Part shown: piece by piece, positions 30,251 to 39,501 of the stretch
Layout of the letters: the number at the start of each line of letters is the position of its first letter
Numbering within the stretch: the stretch's first letter is position 1
Assembly (NCBI GenBank): GCA_963739335.1
Contig: CAVUAC010000051.1
Location: 1-64,000, forward strand
DNA: 64,000 bases
Direction: 5' to 3'
Source of the DNA: UBA9647 sp963739335
Lineage (GTDB): Bacteria; Bacteroidota; Ignavibacteria; UBA10030
Made by a program: the position numbers and the translations under genes
The notes under the pieces: generated by a model
What the model was told of the DNA's origin: nothing
What the model saw: the letters and a program-made list of their open reading frames with translations, nothing else
The model's database searches: none

Positions 30251-31607
30251 GTCTCAAAAATAGAAACACTCCGAGGAACAAGAATATTATGTTTAGTACT
30301 ATCAAGAGAATACAATCGGGGACTATCTCTGAGATAGTCTCGCTCATTCCAACGTGTGTGTACTGAAATCGTGGTGTTTGGGAGAAGCCTCCCATTGACA
30401 GCCTGACGTTGGCCCCAGATTCAGTGTTATCAGCGTATGCATTCTTATACACTTCTTGCTCGATTGTAGATTGAAATCTCTCTGCTGTGTGCATAAAATT
30501 CTCCATCTCGGCTATACCTGTTTTGGCAAGTGCAGAGAAGACGAAAGTCAAGGATGAGGCCGGCGATATTCGTGAAACTATTGTAGCAATGACGTTTTGA
30601 GCATGAAGTTGAACCTGATAATCCTGTTCAATTTTCGCACTCTCTCGATCTAGGATGGCTTGATACTTCTGCACGATGGGTTTTCTTAGATCAACATAGT
30701 TTGCTTCACGGAATATTTTCTGCAGCTCCTTGCTCCGTTGAGCTTCAATATCTGTTTTCAAGACATCCTTTTCGAGATTAACTATCTTTCGACTTTTGAT
30801 CGGATAAACAGCCTCAGCGATCATACCGGAAGTCTGTGGAATCACTAGAATGAGAATAACCCATAAGAATAGCGATGCGACTATTGAGGTCCAGGATCGA
30901 GATGTAGCTACAGATACAAGGATGCCAAGATCAACAAAGAGGGATACATACATTATTGCCGCAAAGAACATTAATGCAATTCTTGTGAGGTTGTCAGGTC
31001 CCAACACCTGAGAGTTTGATGCGAGAAAGATCGAGAGCAGTCCGATAATCAACCCCAAAACAAGAGGCAACAGGATGATGAGAAGATTTCCCAGATATTT
31101 AGCGATAATGACTTCATATCGTGGCAAAGAGTTCGAAATCATCAACCTCAGCGTTCCCTGTTCCTTTTCACCCGAGATTGTGTTGAAAGTCAAAACAATT
31201 GCAGCGAGCGATAGAACCACCTTGATGACAAAAAGAAGATCCAGCTTACCATAAAGCGAAAAGTTGAGATTCTCTTCTGTTGCACTATCATCAGTTTTTA
31301 TTCCTTCGCCGTAGGAAGTACGAATTCTTCGAGGAATTCTATCGTCTAAACCGATACAAAAGCTTTGCAACTCTGACGGTGGGCGGAATCCGAGTGCCTC
31401 AAAAGTCAAAGCGTTGAAGGATCCATTACTGAGTTTGTCCTCATACTTTCTCACTGACTGTTGATAATCTGATAGTTCGACGCTCACATTCCTCTGGCCA
31501 ATGATAAGCGTCAATGGAATCATTACTGCGCAAATCGCGAACAAGATCGTGAAACGAATATCAAGAATGTCTTCAAGGATTTGTTTCTTTATTAGCGTGA
31601 GGATCAT
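30237..31607 (-). CDS. ABC-2 type transporter permease
   Basis: 456 residues with six hydrophobic helices (about 18-36, 130-150, 175-197, 215-240, 250-270, 430-448) and a large external loop between the first two, the layout of NosY/DUF3526-type ABC-2 permeases. The motif FNTISGEKEQGTLRLMISN before the third helix is typical of that family. These permeases move substrates out of the cytoplasm with a separate ATPase, but no ATPase gene is adjacent. The downstream exported protein overlaps it and may be a partner. Confidence 0.8.
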   Translation of the reverse strand: MILTLIKKQILEDILDIRFTILFAICAVMIPLTLIIGQRNVSVELSDYQQSVRKYEDKLSNGSFNALTFEALGFRPPSELQSFCIGLDDRIPRRIRTSYGEGIKTDDSATEENLNFSLYGKLDLLFVIKVVLSLAAIVLTFNTISGEKEQGTLRLMISNSLPRYEVIIAKYLGNLLIILLPLVLGLIIGLLSIFLASNSQVLGPDNLTRIALMFFAAIMYVSLFVDLGILVSVATSRSWTSIVASLFLWVILILVIPQTSGMIAEAVYPIKSRKIVNLEKDVLKTDIEAQRSKELQKIFREANYVDLRKPIVQKYQAILDRESAKIEQDYQVQLHAQNVIATIVSRISPASSLTFVFSALAKTGIAEMENFMHTAERFQSTIEQEVYKNAYADNTESGANVRLSMGGFSQTPRFQYTHVGMSETISEIVPDCILLIVLNIIFLFLGVFLFLRHDVR

Positions 31608-31800
31608 TTCTCGTCTGGCATTTAGTCATTCAACAACAAATCAACAGACATTGATAAGGGTGTATGGCATTTCGTGGACTTTGTGATGAAGAAAGAGTGT
31701 ATATGCCTCCTCAGGACAATTGTAGTGGTTGACACGGGCGTGATTGATACCCCGGAGAGGCCCGCGAGCGTCGTGCTTGCTGCCGTTGTGCGTCGCGCAG

Positions 31801-32076
31801 TTAATGGCCCTCTTGTTCCCACGGCATAGTTGGAAGCCGATTGAGATTTCGAGTGTATCGCACTAAGTCAAAAGGCTTAGCACTTTTCATGATTTCGTAG
31901 ATCTCTGCCGCAAGGGCTGCACCAATTAGTCGCTTTGCCTCGGCCTCCGAATGGCCCTCGTTCTTGAGTCTCTCCAGGGTAGTTCGCGTGATCGGAGGAG
32001 TGTCATCGCGCAATTGAGTATCGACGGCTTGCAGAATCGTGGCATTCAGGTGAGGATTGTAGTCAGATTGCTTCAT
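31801..32076 (-). CDS. Small cassette protein, DUF1841-like
   Basis: 91 residues from ATG 32076 (GGAGG ten bases upstream); a longer frame would start inside attC. The pattern HLNATILQAVDTQLRDD then ERLKNEGHSEAEAKRLIGAA and EIYEIMKSAKPFD recalls small helical proteins of the DUF1841 type (HPxxHxxVExQ...EG...EAxHxIG). Function unknown. It lies in a poorly bounded cassette left of the IS-split attC. The 190 bp between the permease start and this gene hold only a possible decayed right arm (GCGAGCGTCGTGCTTGCTG). Confidence 0.5.
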   Translation of the reverse strand: MKQSDYNPHLNATILQAVDTQLRDDTPPITRTTLERLKNEGHSEAEAKRLIGAALAAEIYEIMKSAKPFDLVRYTRNLNRLPTMPWEQEGH

Positions 32077-32140
32077 AAGATCATTGCCTCCGTAGAGTCT
32101 GTTGCCCCAGTAGCCTGCGTTGCGCATGACGTCCGCGGCA

Positions 32141-32314
32141 ACACGTTTACCCACCGCCTTTCTTGACCGCCATCTGTGTGGCGGTTTGGCAGGCAGCGGT
32201 TTTTGGTGACAATGTACAATTTCCTTGTTTCACACGCGCATATGACTAACACCAAAAACCATTGAGCGAGTGAACTCGCTCAACGCCAGACAGCGAGCGC
32301 CGGTTTGCCGTTTG
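32141..32314. other. attC-like site 7, left part (interrupted by IS)
   Basis: Left arm is altered (ACACGTTTACCCACCGCC). The centre has the GGTTTTTGGTG/CACCAAAAACC stem and CATTGAGCGAG; the right arm GCGCCGGTTTGCCGTTTG stops at 32314, where the IS begins. The missing end, TTATGTG, resumes at 33743. Confidence 0.8.
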
Positions 32315-32410
32315 ATATTTCTAAAAGGTCTCCCGTGAGTCAGGAGAAATGAGTATGATTGATTGCCACACCAATTCATGCTCATACTCACAGACTCACA
32401 GGAGGTTCTT

Positions 32411-33484
32411 ATGTTATACTCAGGTGTTGATCTTCATCGCCGTTCGATCGTCATCTGCACGGTCAACGAAAGCGGCTCCATCGTCGCTCGCAAGTCCATG
32501 AAAACACAACCCGACTTGGTCACTGCTTACTTCCGGCAATGGCCCGATCAGCACCGCGCGGTTGTCGAATGCACAACCGGCTGGTATTGGTTCTCTGATC
32601 TTCTGCGCTCACTCGGTGTCGATGTGGTCCTGGCCCATGCAAAGTACTTGAAAGCCATCTCCTATGCCAAAGTCAAAACCGATGCTGTGGACGCTCTCAC
32701 GTTGGCACAGCTCCTGCGGATGGGCTACATTCCCGAAGCCCATCAACTCCCGCCAGAATATCGTGCAATGCGGGATCTCCTGCGACAACGAATGGTGATG
32801 GAACACAAGCGAACCAACATCATTCAGCGAGTCACGAGCATCCTCGCTCAGTTCAACATCACCGACCTGCCGTTTTCACCATACCAGCCCGGCTTTGCTG
32901 ACTTTCTCAACCAGTGCCCAATCCCAGAAGAATATCGGATGACCTCTGATGATGTACCATCACCAGTGTCTTCAGGCCACCGAGCATCGCAAGCAACTCG
33001 AAAAGCACTTCAAAGCACATCTGCGACCAACTACCGGCTGTGCAGCTCTTGATGTCCCTCCCGGGCATCGGTGACATCACAGGATCTATCATTGCCATGG
33101 AAACCGGCGACATCCATCGCTTCGCCGATGACAAACACTATTGCTCCTACTGCCGGCTGGTTCCTGGCGCCAAGGACTCCGGTGGCAAACATTCACATCG
33201 CTCAGGGTCCAAAGATGGCAACCAGTATCTCAAGTATGCCTTCACCGAATCGGCCATCAAAGCGATGAGGTTCTACCCTGAGATCAAACACTTTGCCAGC
33301 AGACTGGAACGTCGATGCCACCAAAGCCATTGCTCGCACCGTCGTTGCCAAAGAACTGGCGAAGATCAGCTACTATGTCTTAAGTCGACAACAAGAGTTC
33401 AAAACATTCAAAGGCATCGAGATCAACAAACTTCGCAACTGGCCTCGTGCTCGTAAGCCCGTGCGCCTAACTGGTGGCATCTAA
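32411..33484 (+). pseudogene. IS110-family DEDD transposase, several frameshifts
   Basis: Reading begins MLYSGVDLHRRSIVICTVNE after a GGAGG, with the DEDD acids in GVDLHRR, VVECTTGW and KTDAVDALTLAQLL. Near 32945 the frame moves to MMYHHQCLQATEHRKQLEKH, then near 33032 to VQLLMSLPGIGDITGSIIAM (transposase_20 domain), and near 33290 to KAIARTVVAKELAKISYYVL, ending at 33484. At least three indels mean no full-length enzyme of about 340 residues is made. The normal enzyme is a recombinase guided by a bridge RNA. Confidence 0.85.
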
Positions 33485-33742
33485 GTCCTCCGCCCGTTTG
33501 ATTGGGATACGAGTGCGCTGCCGATGAAACATCTGGGACGTGCTGGAGATCTGTGCTGAGGCCAAAGCCCGGTAAAGTGTTTGGGACCAGTTCGAAGTCT
33601 GATCGTGCCCCGCATTCAGGGATGTCTCCTCGGCGGCTGGTGCAGCCGTTGATCGATGTCTTCAAAGAACAGGAACAAACTCGTTGCTATCGCAACGAGA
33701 CGGGTGAAGAGTTTTCTCTTGACTCCGACCTTTTATAAAGTG
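33485..33742 (+). ncRNA. Possible bridge-RNA region of the IS
   Basis: The IS has only 96 bp before its gene but 258 bp after it, and IS1111-type elements carry their bridge RNA on that side. Within it CCGTTTG (33494-33500) equals the target left flank (gCCGTTTG) and TAAAGTG (33573-33579) equals the IS right terminus (aTAAAGTG). A hairpin CTCGTTGCTATCGCAACGAG lies at about 33683-33702. Inference from family knowledge; no fold was computed. Confidence 0.4.
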
Positions 33743-33763
33743 TTATGTGAAGTTGGCGCACAA

Positions 33764-34627
33764 CTAAACAGCTTTCTTCTGAATAGCTCGTTCGATCATA
33801 GCGACCAGGTCCTCTTCATGGTTTGGATTTACAAAGTTTGAGGCATTGTCTGAGTAGTCAGCCCAGGTCTGTCCGGAAATATCAGACGGGGGCTTGGGGC
33901 ACCCGACCTTCTTGATTGGGAGGACTCGGCTACCCCAAGTCAATGCAACGCCCATTTCGATCATGACGTTAGGGTTTAGATCGGACGTTTCGAAGACCGC
34001 GATGTCCGCTGATATGATGTCCCTAGCAATCTGGTTGAACAGATGCTCACCGTAGCCGGCAGCGAGGGGCTTGAAATCCAAGGTGACGTTTTCTCGGCCT
34101 CCCCGTTGATTGTACGAATTGAGAGCCTTCCTAAATGAGTCCTCGACATTTGATCTCAGTCCTTCCGTGTCGTAATGCTGTGAAGAAAACTGAAAGCCCA
34201 TCACGACAAAGAGCACTGTTCGTTGACGTTTTCTTCGTTGGACGAATTCCCAATCAAGGTCGGTGAAACCAAAGGGCGACCCGACTGGAAGAAGCGGTGC
34301 ATTCTCCAGCGCCGCTGATGCATCAGGCTGCATGGCCGGTTGGTTAGGAGGAGAAGCAGAAGTCATTTCGTGATACGCGTATCTACCGCGACTCGTGAGA
34401 TTGATTTCACCGAAGTGAAAAGGAGCGGTCCCTTTGTAGTTCATGCGTGTGAGGAAGTGACGATCATCCAGATAATCCACGGCGTCATTGACCTCAGCAA
34501 ATGAGAGACCAGTGAAGTCGCAGAGATCTCTACCTGAAAACCAACCATCGCGGAGTTTGGGATCGAATTCGCCTCGTTTGAACATTGCCTCCATGACCTT
34601 CGCGGCATCTTGAGCAATCTTGTTAGC
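33764..34627 (-). CDS. Winged-helix plus TIR/deoxyribosyltransferase-like protein
   Basis: 287 residues from ATG 34627; a longer frame needs TTG inside the terminal repeat. Residues 1-95 look like a winged helix (FSGRDLCDFTGLSFAEVNDA, then VDYLDDRHFLTRMNY, LTSRGRYAYHE). After a Pro/Ala linker the C-terminal 165 residues read VLFVVMGFQFSS..IISADIAVFETSDLNPNVMI then EMGVALTWG, the DxSDxNPNVxxExGxA signature shared by TIR-like and nucleoside deoxyribosyltransferase-like folds. These domains often cleave NAD or nucleosides in defence effectors. One-gene cassette right of the IS-split attC. Confidence 0.75.
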   Translation of the reverse strand, partial: ANKIAQDAAKVMEAMFKRGEFDPKLRDGWFSGRDLCDFTGLSFAEVNDAVDYLDDRHFLTRMNYKGTAPFHFGEINLTSRGRYAYHEMTSASPPNQPAMQPDASAALENAPLLPVGSPFGFTDLDWEFVQRRKRQRTVLFVVMGFQFSSQHYDTEGLRSNVEDSFRKALNSYNQRGGRENVTLDFKPLAAGYGEHLFNQIARDIISADIAVFETSDLNPNVMIEMGVALTWGSRVLPIKKVGCPKPPSDISGQTWADYSDNASNFVNPNHEEDLVAMIERAIQKKAV

Positions 34628-34663
34628 CATGCAGAGAATCCTTGTGTTGTGCGCCAATTTTCA

Positions 34664-34861
34664 CATAACGTTTAGGCAAACCGCCGTGCCGTTGCGAACT
34701 CCTTCTAGAAATTCAAATGTGTGAGCAACGGCATGGAGCGAGCACTTTATATTTAGCCAACCTTTGTTTCACCTTTGCCTCTCCAGTGTGCGCTCGTCCG
34801 CCATCATTTGGGCGGAAGCGCCGGTTTACCCCGCTACGCGGGGTTTGCCGTTTGTTAGCTG
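34664..34861. other. attC-like site 8
   Basis: R'' ACATAAC, R' GTTAGCT. Arms GTTTAGGCAAACCGCC and GGGTTTGCCGTTT. Centre GTGCCGTTGCGAACTCC with GTGTGAGCAACGGCATGGAG. An extra small hairpin CCCCGCTACGCGGGG sits in the right arm. Confidence 0.85.
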
Positions 34862-34890
34862 GCATTTGCCACGCTGGTTGGGATTCCTAC

Positions 34891-35772
34891 TACTTTCTCG
34901 TCAATCGAAAGGTGACCTCGTAGTCTGGCGAATACTGTATATCTAGATGCCAACCGGCGTTTGACGCCCGATCCTGCCAAATGGTCTCAAAAATCTGCTT
35001 GTAGTCATCAAAAGAGATAACTGGTTTCAGATGCGACGCGGTAGTATACAGGGAAAAGAAATGCGTAATGAGATGTACGATTGCTTCAGTGTCCTGTAGT
35101 TTAAGGAGTGTGACCTGGTTACCTCTGAGATTTGCCTGCTCCCAGCACAGATAAAGAACGAATGCTTTGTGCGGGGGAACAAACGGTACCCAGGTTCGGG
35201 CACCAACGAAGTAGCCACCGCCGTCCTTGAGTAAGTTCAGCGCTGCTGGCTTTCCGCGATCGGCGGTGACGGGGAGGTAGACGTTGAGAACGACAAACGA
35301 CCAAAAGATTTCTTCGCGTGCCCAGATTCTTCATGTGCTCGGGAACATCTGGAAAGCTTGAGGTGGGACATTTGGAGACCGTGTCAAGTCTGATGAAGAT
35401 ACACTCGAGATGCTGAAAGTACCATCGAGCTCCGTCTGAGAGCAGTGAGAAGCAATATGTAACTTTACGATTCCTCTCTGTCCAAGGAAGGATGTACTGA
35501 ATGCGGTCATCAACTCGAAAGATCTCGGGAGTAGCTTCCCAGTCTGCCGGTGACGCCCAAGCTCTGAGGGAGTCGAGAAAGCCCATCAAGATTGGTTTGA
35601 ATGGGTCACCCAGCTGTGCCAGAGGGCGGATCCGCTCGACGCTCATCTTTCCAGCTCTGAGTGCACCGGCGAAGTCTCTCCAAATGTGAAGATCGTCTTG
35701 CGCGTAGGTATCAATGGTGCAAAAGAGTGCTACCAGGAGGACAACAAACGATGCTGGCCGTCGATGGTTCAT
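34891..35772 (-). pseudogene. Exported cassette protein with one frameshift
   Basis: The frame from 35772 has a signal peptide (FVVLLVALFCTIDTYAQ) and continues to about 35335, where the reading shifts from HMKNLGTRRN to RIWAREEIFWSFVVLNVYLP. The second frame reads on smoothly (GARTWVPFVPPHKAFVLYLC, EAIVHLITHFFSLY) to a TAG at 34891, giving about 293 residues. No family recognised. Cassette between attC 8 and attC 9, with a perfect 19-bp terminal inverted repeat. Confidence 0.7.
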
Positions 35773-35809
35773 GGCAATATCCTTTCGGGATCGATAAGTG
35801 GCAAATGCC

Positions 35810-36043
35810 AGCTAACGTTTAGGCAAACCGCCGTTGCGAGCCGCCGATATCGAATTGATCTTCCGTTGCTTCGGCGGCGAGCAATGGAGCGACCACTTTG
35901 AATTTTGCCAACCTAAGGTTCACATTTGCCTATCCAGCGTGCGAGCGTTTACCCACCATGTTCCGCATTTTGAATCCCGCTTTATTGCACAATCCAAGAG
36001 CGGGACTTCACCTTCTGGCGGGCCGGTTTGCCGTTTGTTAGCT
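35810..36043. other. attC-like site 9
   Basis: R'' AGCTAAC, R' GTTAGCT. Arms GTTTAGGCAAACCGCC and GGCCGGTTTGCCGTTT. Central stem GTTGCGAGCCGCC with GGCGGCGAGCAATGGAGCG, plus a REP-like insert CCACCATGTTCCGC ... CTTCTGGCGGG. Confidence 0.85.
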
Positions 36044-36054
36044 GCAGTTGCCCG

Positions 36055-38460
36055 TCATCTGAGCAAAACAAGTTTCTTGGTTTCTGTGAATGCCCCTGCT
36101 TGCATGCGGTAGAAATACACTCCGCTGGGCAAACCTTCAGCGTTCCATTGCTGCGTGTAGTTGCCTGCAGACAATTCCTGCGAGATCAGCGTGGCAACTT
36201 CTCTTGCCAACGCATCAAAGACTTTCAGTGATACCAATGATTGTGCTGGAAGGCCGAAGGAAATTGTGGTAGCGGGGTTGAAGGGGTTGGGAAAGTTTTG
36301 ACCGAGGCTGTATTCTCGCGGCAATGAATTATCGACTCTTTCGACCGACGATAGTGTGCTTAAAGTGCGGATAAGTCCCCGGCTGACCCCAGCGGTATTT
36401 TGTGCCGCGACCCGATAGTAGTACATGGTAGCTGGGGCTAATCCGCTCAGCGTCGTTGAAATCGTCTGCGTTGTGGTCCCGGAACCTACCGACTGACTTG
36501 GCGTGCTGTTGTACGTAGAAAGTGATGGATTCGTCCCGTACTCGAACCAGGTACTGGTCGATAACCCGTTAGGATTGACGCTCCCCTGAACTGTCGCACC
36601 GGTTGCACTAACGGCTGAGACAGCTAGGGTGGTTACCGCCGCCGTAGTAAACGTCATATTCGAAAGGGCTCGCCGCCAAACGCCACCATCACGAACCCCG
36701 GAATAGAGAACGGTGTCACCCGCCACTTCGGTGTTGCACGCGAGGCAACAGATATAAGTACTTGTCAAGCCCCAGTTTACTGGAGCCCAGCTCCCACCGC
36801 TGTCGCTGGAAAGAAACACACCGTCATCATACGTTCCGGCAAAGAGTTTTGAGCCGCACACAGCAAGCGCATAGACAGAGACTCCCTGCTTGAGCCCCGT
36901 ATTCATTGCCGTCCAACTTGTACCGTCGTTTGTCGAACGAAACACACCACTGCCTGAAGTCCCTGCGAAAACCTGCGACCCGCTCACTGCAAGAGCGTAG
37001 ACCGACGTACTTGTAAGGCCAGCATTGACCTGAGTCCAGGTTGTTCCGTTGTTCGTCGAGAGAAAGACGCCGTGATCCGTACCGGCAAAAACACTCGAGT
37101 CCTTAAAGGCAAACGTCCTAACACTGTTGCCTGAGAGAGTTGGCCAGGACCATGTTGTGCCATAATCCTTCGATATGGTAACTCCGAACGCATAGAGACC
37201 GACGAAGACAGATGATCCCCGAGTAGCGACTGAGAGGACATCGCGCAGCGTGGATGAAGAGTAGGTTTTCTGATTGGTCCAGCTCGTACCATTGTCAGTT
37301 GAAACAAACAGTCCAGTGTACGCCGCAACAAATAGTTTTGTTCCGCTAGAGCAAATGTCCTCAACAACACGGATGTCAAAACCTGCGTTTTTGTCAATCC
37401 ATGTCGAGCCGGAATCGGTCGAAAGAAAAACGCCTCCATCACCGGCGTAAATGTTCTTTCCGCTTATAGCCAGAGCATCGACCGTGGCGATTGCCAAGCC
37501 TTCGCTGGCTGCAAACCAACTCGTACCGTTATCCAGAGAAGCAAAGACTCCCTTGCTTGAAAGCCCCGCAAAGATGGTCGTACCCCTCGCGGTAAGTGCA
37601 CCAACAGATGCCAACGGCAGCCCGTCGTTCTTGGCAAGCCAGCTTGCGCCGTTGTCGGTGGAAAGGAAAACACCGCCGGAGGTTCCTGCCCAGACGTTTG
37701 TCCCGCTGAGAGAAAGGGCATTTACGTCCGCGCTTGGCAAGCCTGTATTGACGGCTGTCCAACTTACTCCATCGTTGGTAGAACGAAAGACGCCTCCCTG
37801 GTATATCACGGCAAACAGATTTGTACCGCTCGCGGCGAGCGCACGAACATCACTAGTAGGCAACCCGCTACTCGCTGCGGTCCAGTTCGCGCCATTATCG
37901 GTGGTAAGAAAGACGCCCTTGGCCGTCCCGGCAAAAAGTGTTGTTCCGCTAACAGCGAAGGAACTAACTCCCCATTTGGTTGATTCGTTATTGACTTCAA
38001 ACCACCTCGCCCCGTTGTCGGTCGAGCGGTATACGCCGTAGTAGGCCGTCCCTGCAAAAACAGTTGTACCGATAACCGCGAGAGCATTGATACTAATATC
38101 GGTGGGAAGTCCAACGTTGGTGGCGGCCCAACTCGATCCTTCGTCGGAGGAGAGGAAGATGCCGTACGAGTAAGTCCCCGCGAAGAGATTCACTCCGCCC
38201 GTCGGACGAGGGCAGACTGCAAGACTCTTAACACCACAGTTGTTTGCGAAGCCACAGCACGCCTGCCAACTGGCTCCGTTGTTCGTGGAGGAGAAGACGC
38301 CACTAGCATACGTCCCCACAAACACTTTTGCATCGCTAACAGCAAACGACAATACTGTTCCAGTTCCAGGCCCGCGGGTTTGCACCCATTGCGCAAGCAA
38401 CGGGGTGATGCTGGTGGTTGCCCAAAACACGATCAAAAAGAATCCTCGAGTGGTCTTCAT
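36055..38460 (-). CDS. Cassette-borne secreted beta-propeller protein with Fn3 and T9SS domains
   Basis: 801 residues. Signal peptide 1-23 (FFLIVFWATTSITPLLAQ). Residues about 30-600 are some 14 repeats of the form VFAGTSGGVFLSTDNGASW, the BNR/Ycf48-like beta-propeller pattern, followed by a fibronectin III domain (about 615-700: SVNPNGLSTSTWFEYGTN, APATMYYYRVAAQN) and a T9SS type A sorting domain (NFPNPFNPATTISFGLP to KLVLLR). It would be exported and fixed to the cell surface. It fills a 2.46-kb cassette between attC 9 and attC 10; its stop lies 11 bp from R'. A complete T9SS-sorted protein as cassette cargo is unusual. Confidence 0.9.
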   Translation of the reverse strand: MKTTRGFFLIVFWATTSITPLLAQWVQTRGPGTGTVLSFAVSDAKVFVGTYASGVFSSTNNGASWQACCGFANNCGVKSLAVCPRPTGGVNLFAGTYSYGIFLSSDEGSSWAATNVGLPTDISINALAVIGTTVFAGTAYYGVYRSTDNGARWFEVNNESTKWGVSSFAVSGTTLFAGTAKGVFLTTDNGANWTAASSGLPTSDVRALAASGTNLFAVIYQGGVFRSTNDGVSWTAVNTGLPSADVNALSLSGTNVWAGTSGGVFLSTDNGASWLAKNDGLPLASVGALTARGTTIFAGLSSKGVFASLDNGTSWFAASEGLAIATVDALAISGKNIYAGDGGVFLSTDSGSTWIDKNAGFDIRVVEDICSSGTKLFVAAYTGLFVSTDNGTSWTNQKTYSSSTLRDVLSVATRGSSVFVGLYAFGVTISKDYGTTWSWPTLSGNSVRTFAFKDSSVFAGTDHGVFLSTNNGTTWTQVNAGLTSTSVYALAVSGSQVFAGTSGSGVFRSTNDGTSWTAMNTGLKQGVSVYALAVCGSKLFAGTYDDGVFLSSDSGGSWAPVNWGLTSTYICCLACNTEVAGDTVLYSGVRDGGVWRRALSNMTFTTAAVTTLAVSAVSATGATVQGSVNPNGLSTSTWFEYGTNPSLSTYNSTPSQSVGSGTTTQTISTTLSGLAPATMYYYRVAAQNTAGVSRGLIRTLSTLSSVERVDNSLPREYSLGQNFPNPFNPATTISFGLPAQSLVSLKVFDALAREVATLISQELSAGNYTQQWNAEGLPSGVYFYRMQAGAFTETKKLVLLR

Positions 38461-38502
38461 AAGTACTTCTCCTTATCTGCCAAACTGTGACGGGCAATTG
38501 CA

Positions 38503-38790
38503 GCTAACGTTTAGGCAAACCGCCGTTGCGAGCTGCCGGTATCGAACAGACGTTCCGTTGTTCCGGCAGCGAGCAATGGAGCGAGCCCGCCCGACCGAAC
38601 GATAACTATGCCCAGAGTCGGTCGTTCGGGCGGGCACTTTACATCTAGCCACTTTTTGTTTCAACTCTGCCTATCCAGTGTGCGAGCGTTTACCCGCCAT
38701 GCTTCCGCGTTTCCCGCGTCCGCTGCTTTCTGGCGGAACCTTCTGGCGAGCCGGTTTACCCCGCTACGCGGGGTTTGCCGTTTGTTATAC
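38503..38790. other. attC-like site 10 (longest)
   Basis: R'' AGCTAAC, R' GTTATAC. Arms TTTAGGCAAACCGCC and GGGTTTGCCGTTT. Centre GTTGCGAGCTGCCGG with CCGGCAGCGAGCAATGGAGC, enlarged by CCGCCCGACCG...CGGTCGTTCGGGCGGG and REP-like GCGGAACCTTCTGGCG. Confidence 0.85.
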
Positions 38791-38822
38791 GCTGCGCAGC
38801 CGACCACTTGGCGTGCGCACCA

Positions 38823-39458
38823 TTACAGGAGTCCTAGAGAAATAAGTTCTTTCCTCAATTCGGCAAGAATTGCTTCATGCCATACATTGACTGCATTTAC
38901 TAGAGCAAGAAGATCTGATTCAAACAAGGTAACAGCATTTCTCAGAATTGCCGAGTTCCCATACTGGAAACCGAGTGCCTGCAAAGTTGCAATAGCTGCT
39001 TTGCTTCTCGCATCAGGGTCGGCCCAACCAGCACGCCATTCATCATGATGCTTGAAATAGTTCGCCAAAGCATCGATTGCCTCAACCTGAGTAACGGTTT
39101 TGGAAGGAATGACTGCAGATTTGAACGCCAGCAACTGACCTTTGTCGTTTGGGACTGAGTTTATCGCGTTACCAGCGGATTGCGCAAATTTGTGAAGAGC
39201 CTTCACTCGGGAAACGATCGAGGTGATGGCTGCTTGGCAGATGACAAACGCGGCTCCGTGTAGATCGTCGACGGCCGCATTGGTGTCCTCCCAAATCAGC
39301 TCAGCAATATCCTGACTGAGGCCCTTGGTAATATCAAATGTCCTATTAGATACTCGTTCAATTGTCTTATGAAGTTCATGAAGTACATCAAAAGTGATAT
39401 CGTATTGGAATGCGATGGATAGTGATTCGAGATAGATCTTGTAGAAGTTTAGGGCCAT
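38823..39458 (-). CDS. Helical cassette protein, HEPN-like feature
   Basis: 211 residues, almost entirely helical, no signal peptide or membrane span. The phrase LANYFKHHDEWRAGW (about 133-147) is common in cassette and phage proteins of HEPN-like type, but a full RxxxxH site is not evident, so function is open. Single-gene cassette whose terminal repeat is the longest in the array (about 38 bp with mismatches). Confidence 0.65.
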   Translation of the reverse strand: MALNFYKIYLESLSIAFQYDITFDVLHELHKTIERVSNRTFDITKGLSQDIAELIWEDTNAAVDDLHGAAFVICQAAITSIVSRVKALHKFAQSAGNAINSVPNDKGQLLAFKSAVIPSKTVTQVEAIDALANYFKHHDEWRAGWADPDARSKAAIATLQALGFQYGNSAILRNAVTLFESDLLALVNAVNVWHEAILAELRKELISLGLL

Positions 39459-39501
39459 AAGTAGTTGGTGCGCACGCTAACCTCTGACTAGGCTGCGTGG
39501 C

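Larger units (their letters stand above)
32315..33742 (+). mobile_element. IS110-family (IS1111-like) insertion in attC
   Basis: About 1.43 kb, normal for the family. It splits the attC right arm between GCCGTTTG and TTATGTG; rejoining gives GCCGTTTGTTATGTG, identical to the intact site at 48753-48767. No target duplication beyond an ambiguous G. Sub-terminal inverted repeats TCTAAAAGGTC (32320-32330) and GACCTTTTATA (33727-33737) are the hallmark of the IS1111 subgroup. The transposase reads opposite to the cassette genes. The IS1111-attC group is known to target attC sites. Confidence 0.85.

Noticed and set aside
31620..31795. A further attC left of the small gene 31801-32076
   Set aside because: Only a right-arm-like GCGAGCGTCGTGCTTGCTGC and a weak core GTTGTGC are seen; no left arm and poor terminal repeat, so not listed as a site.
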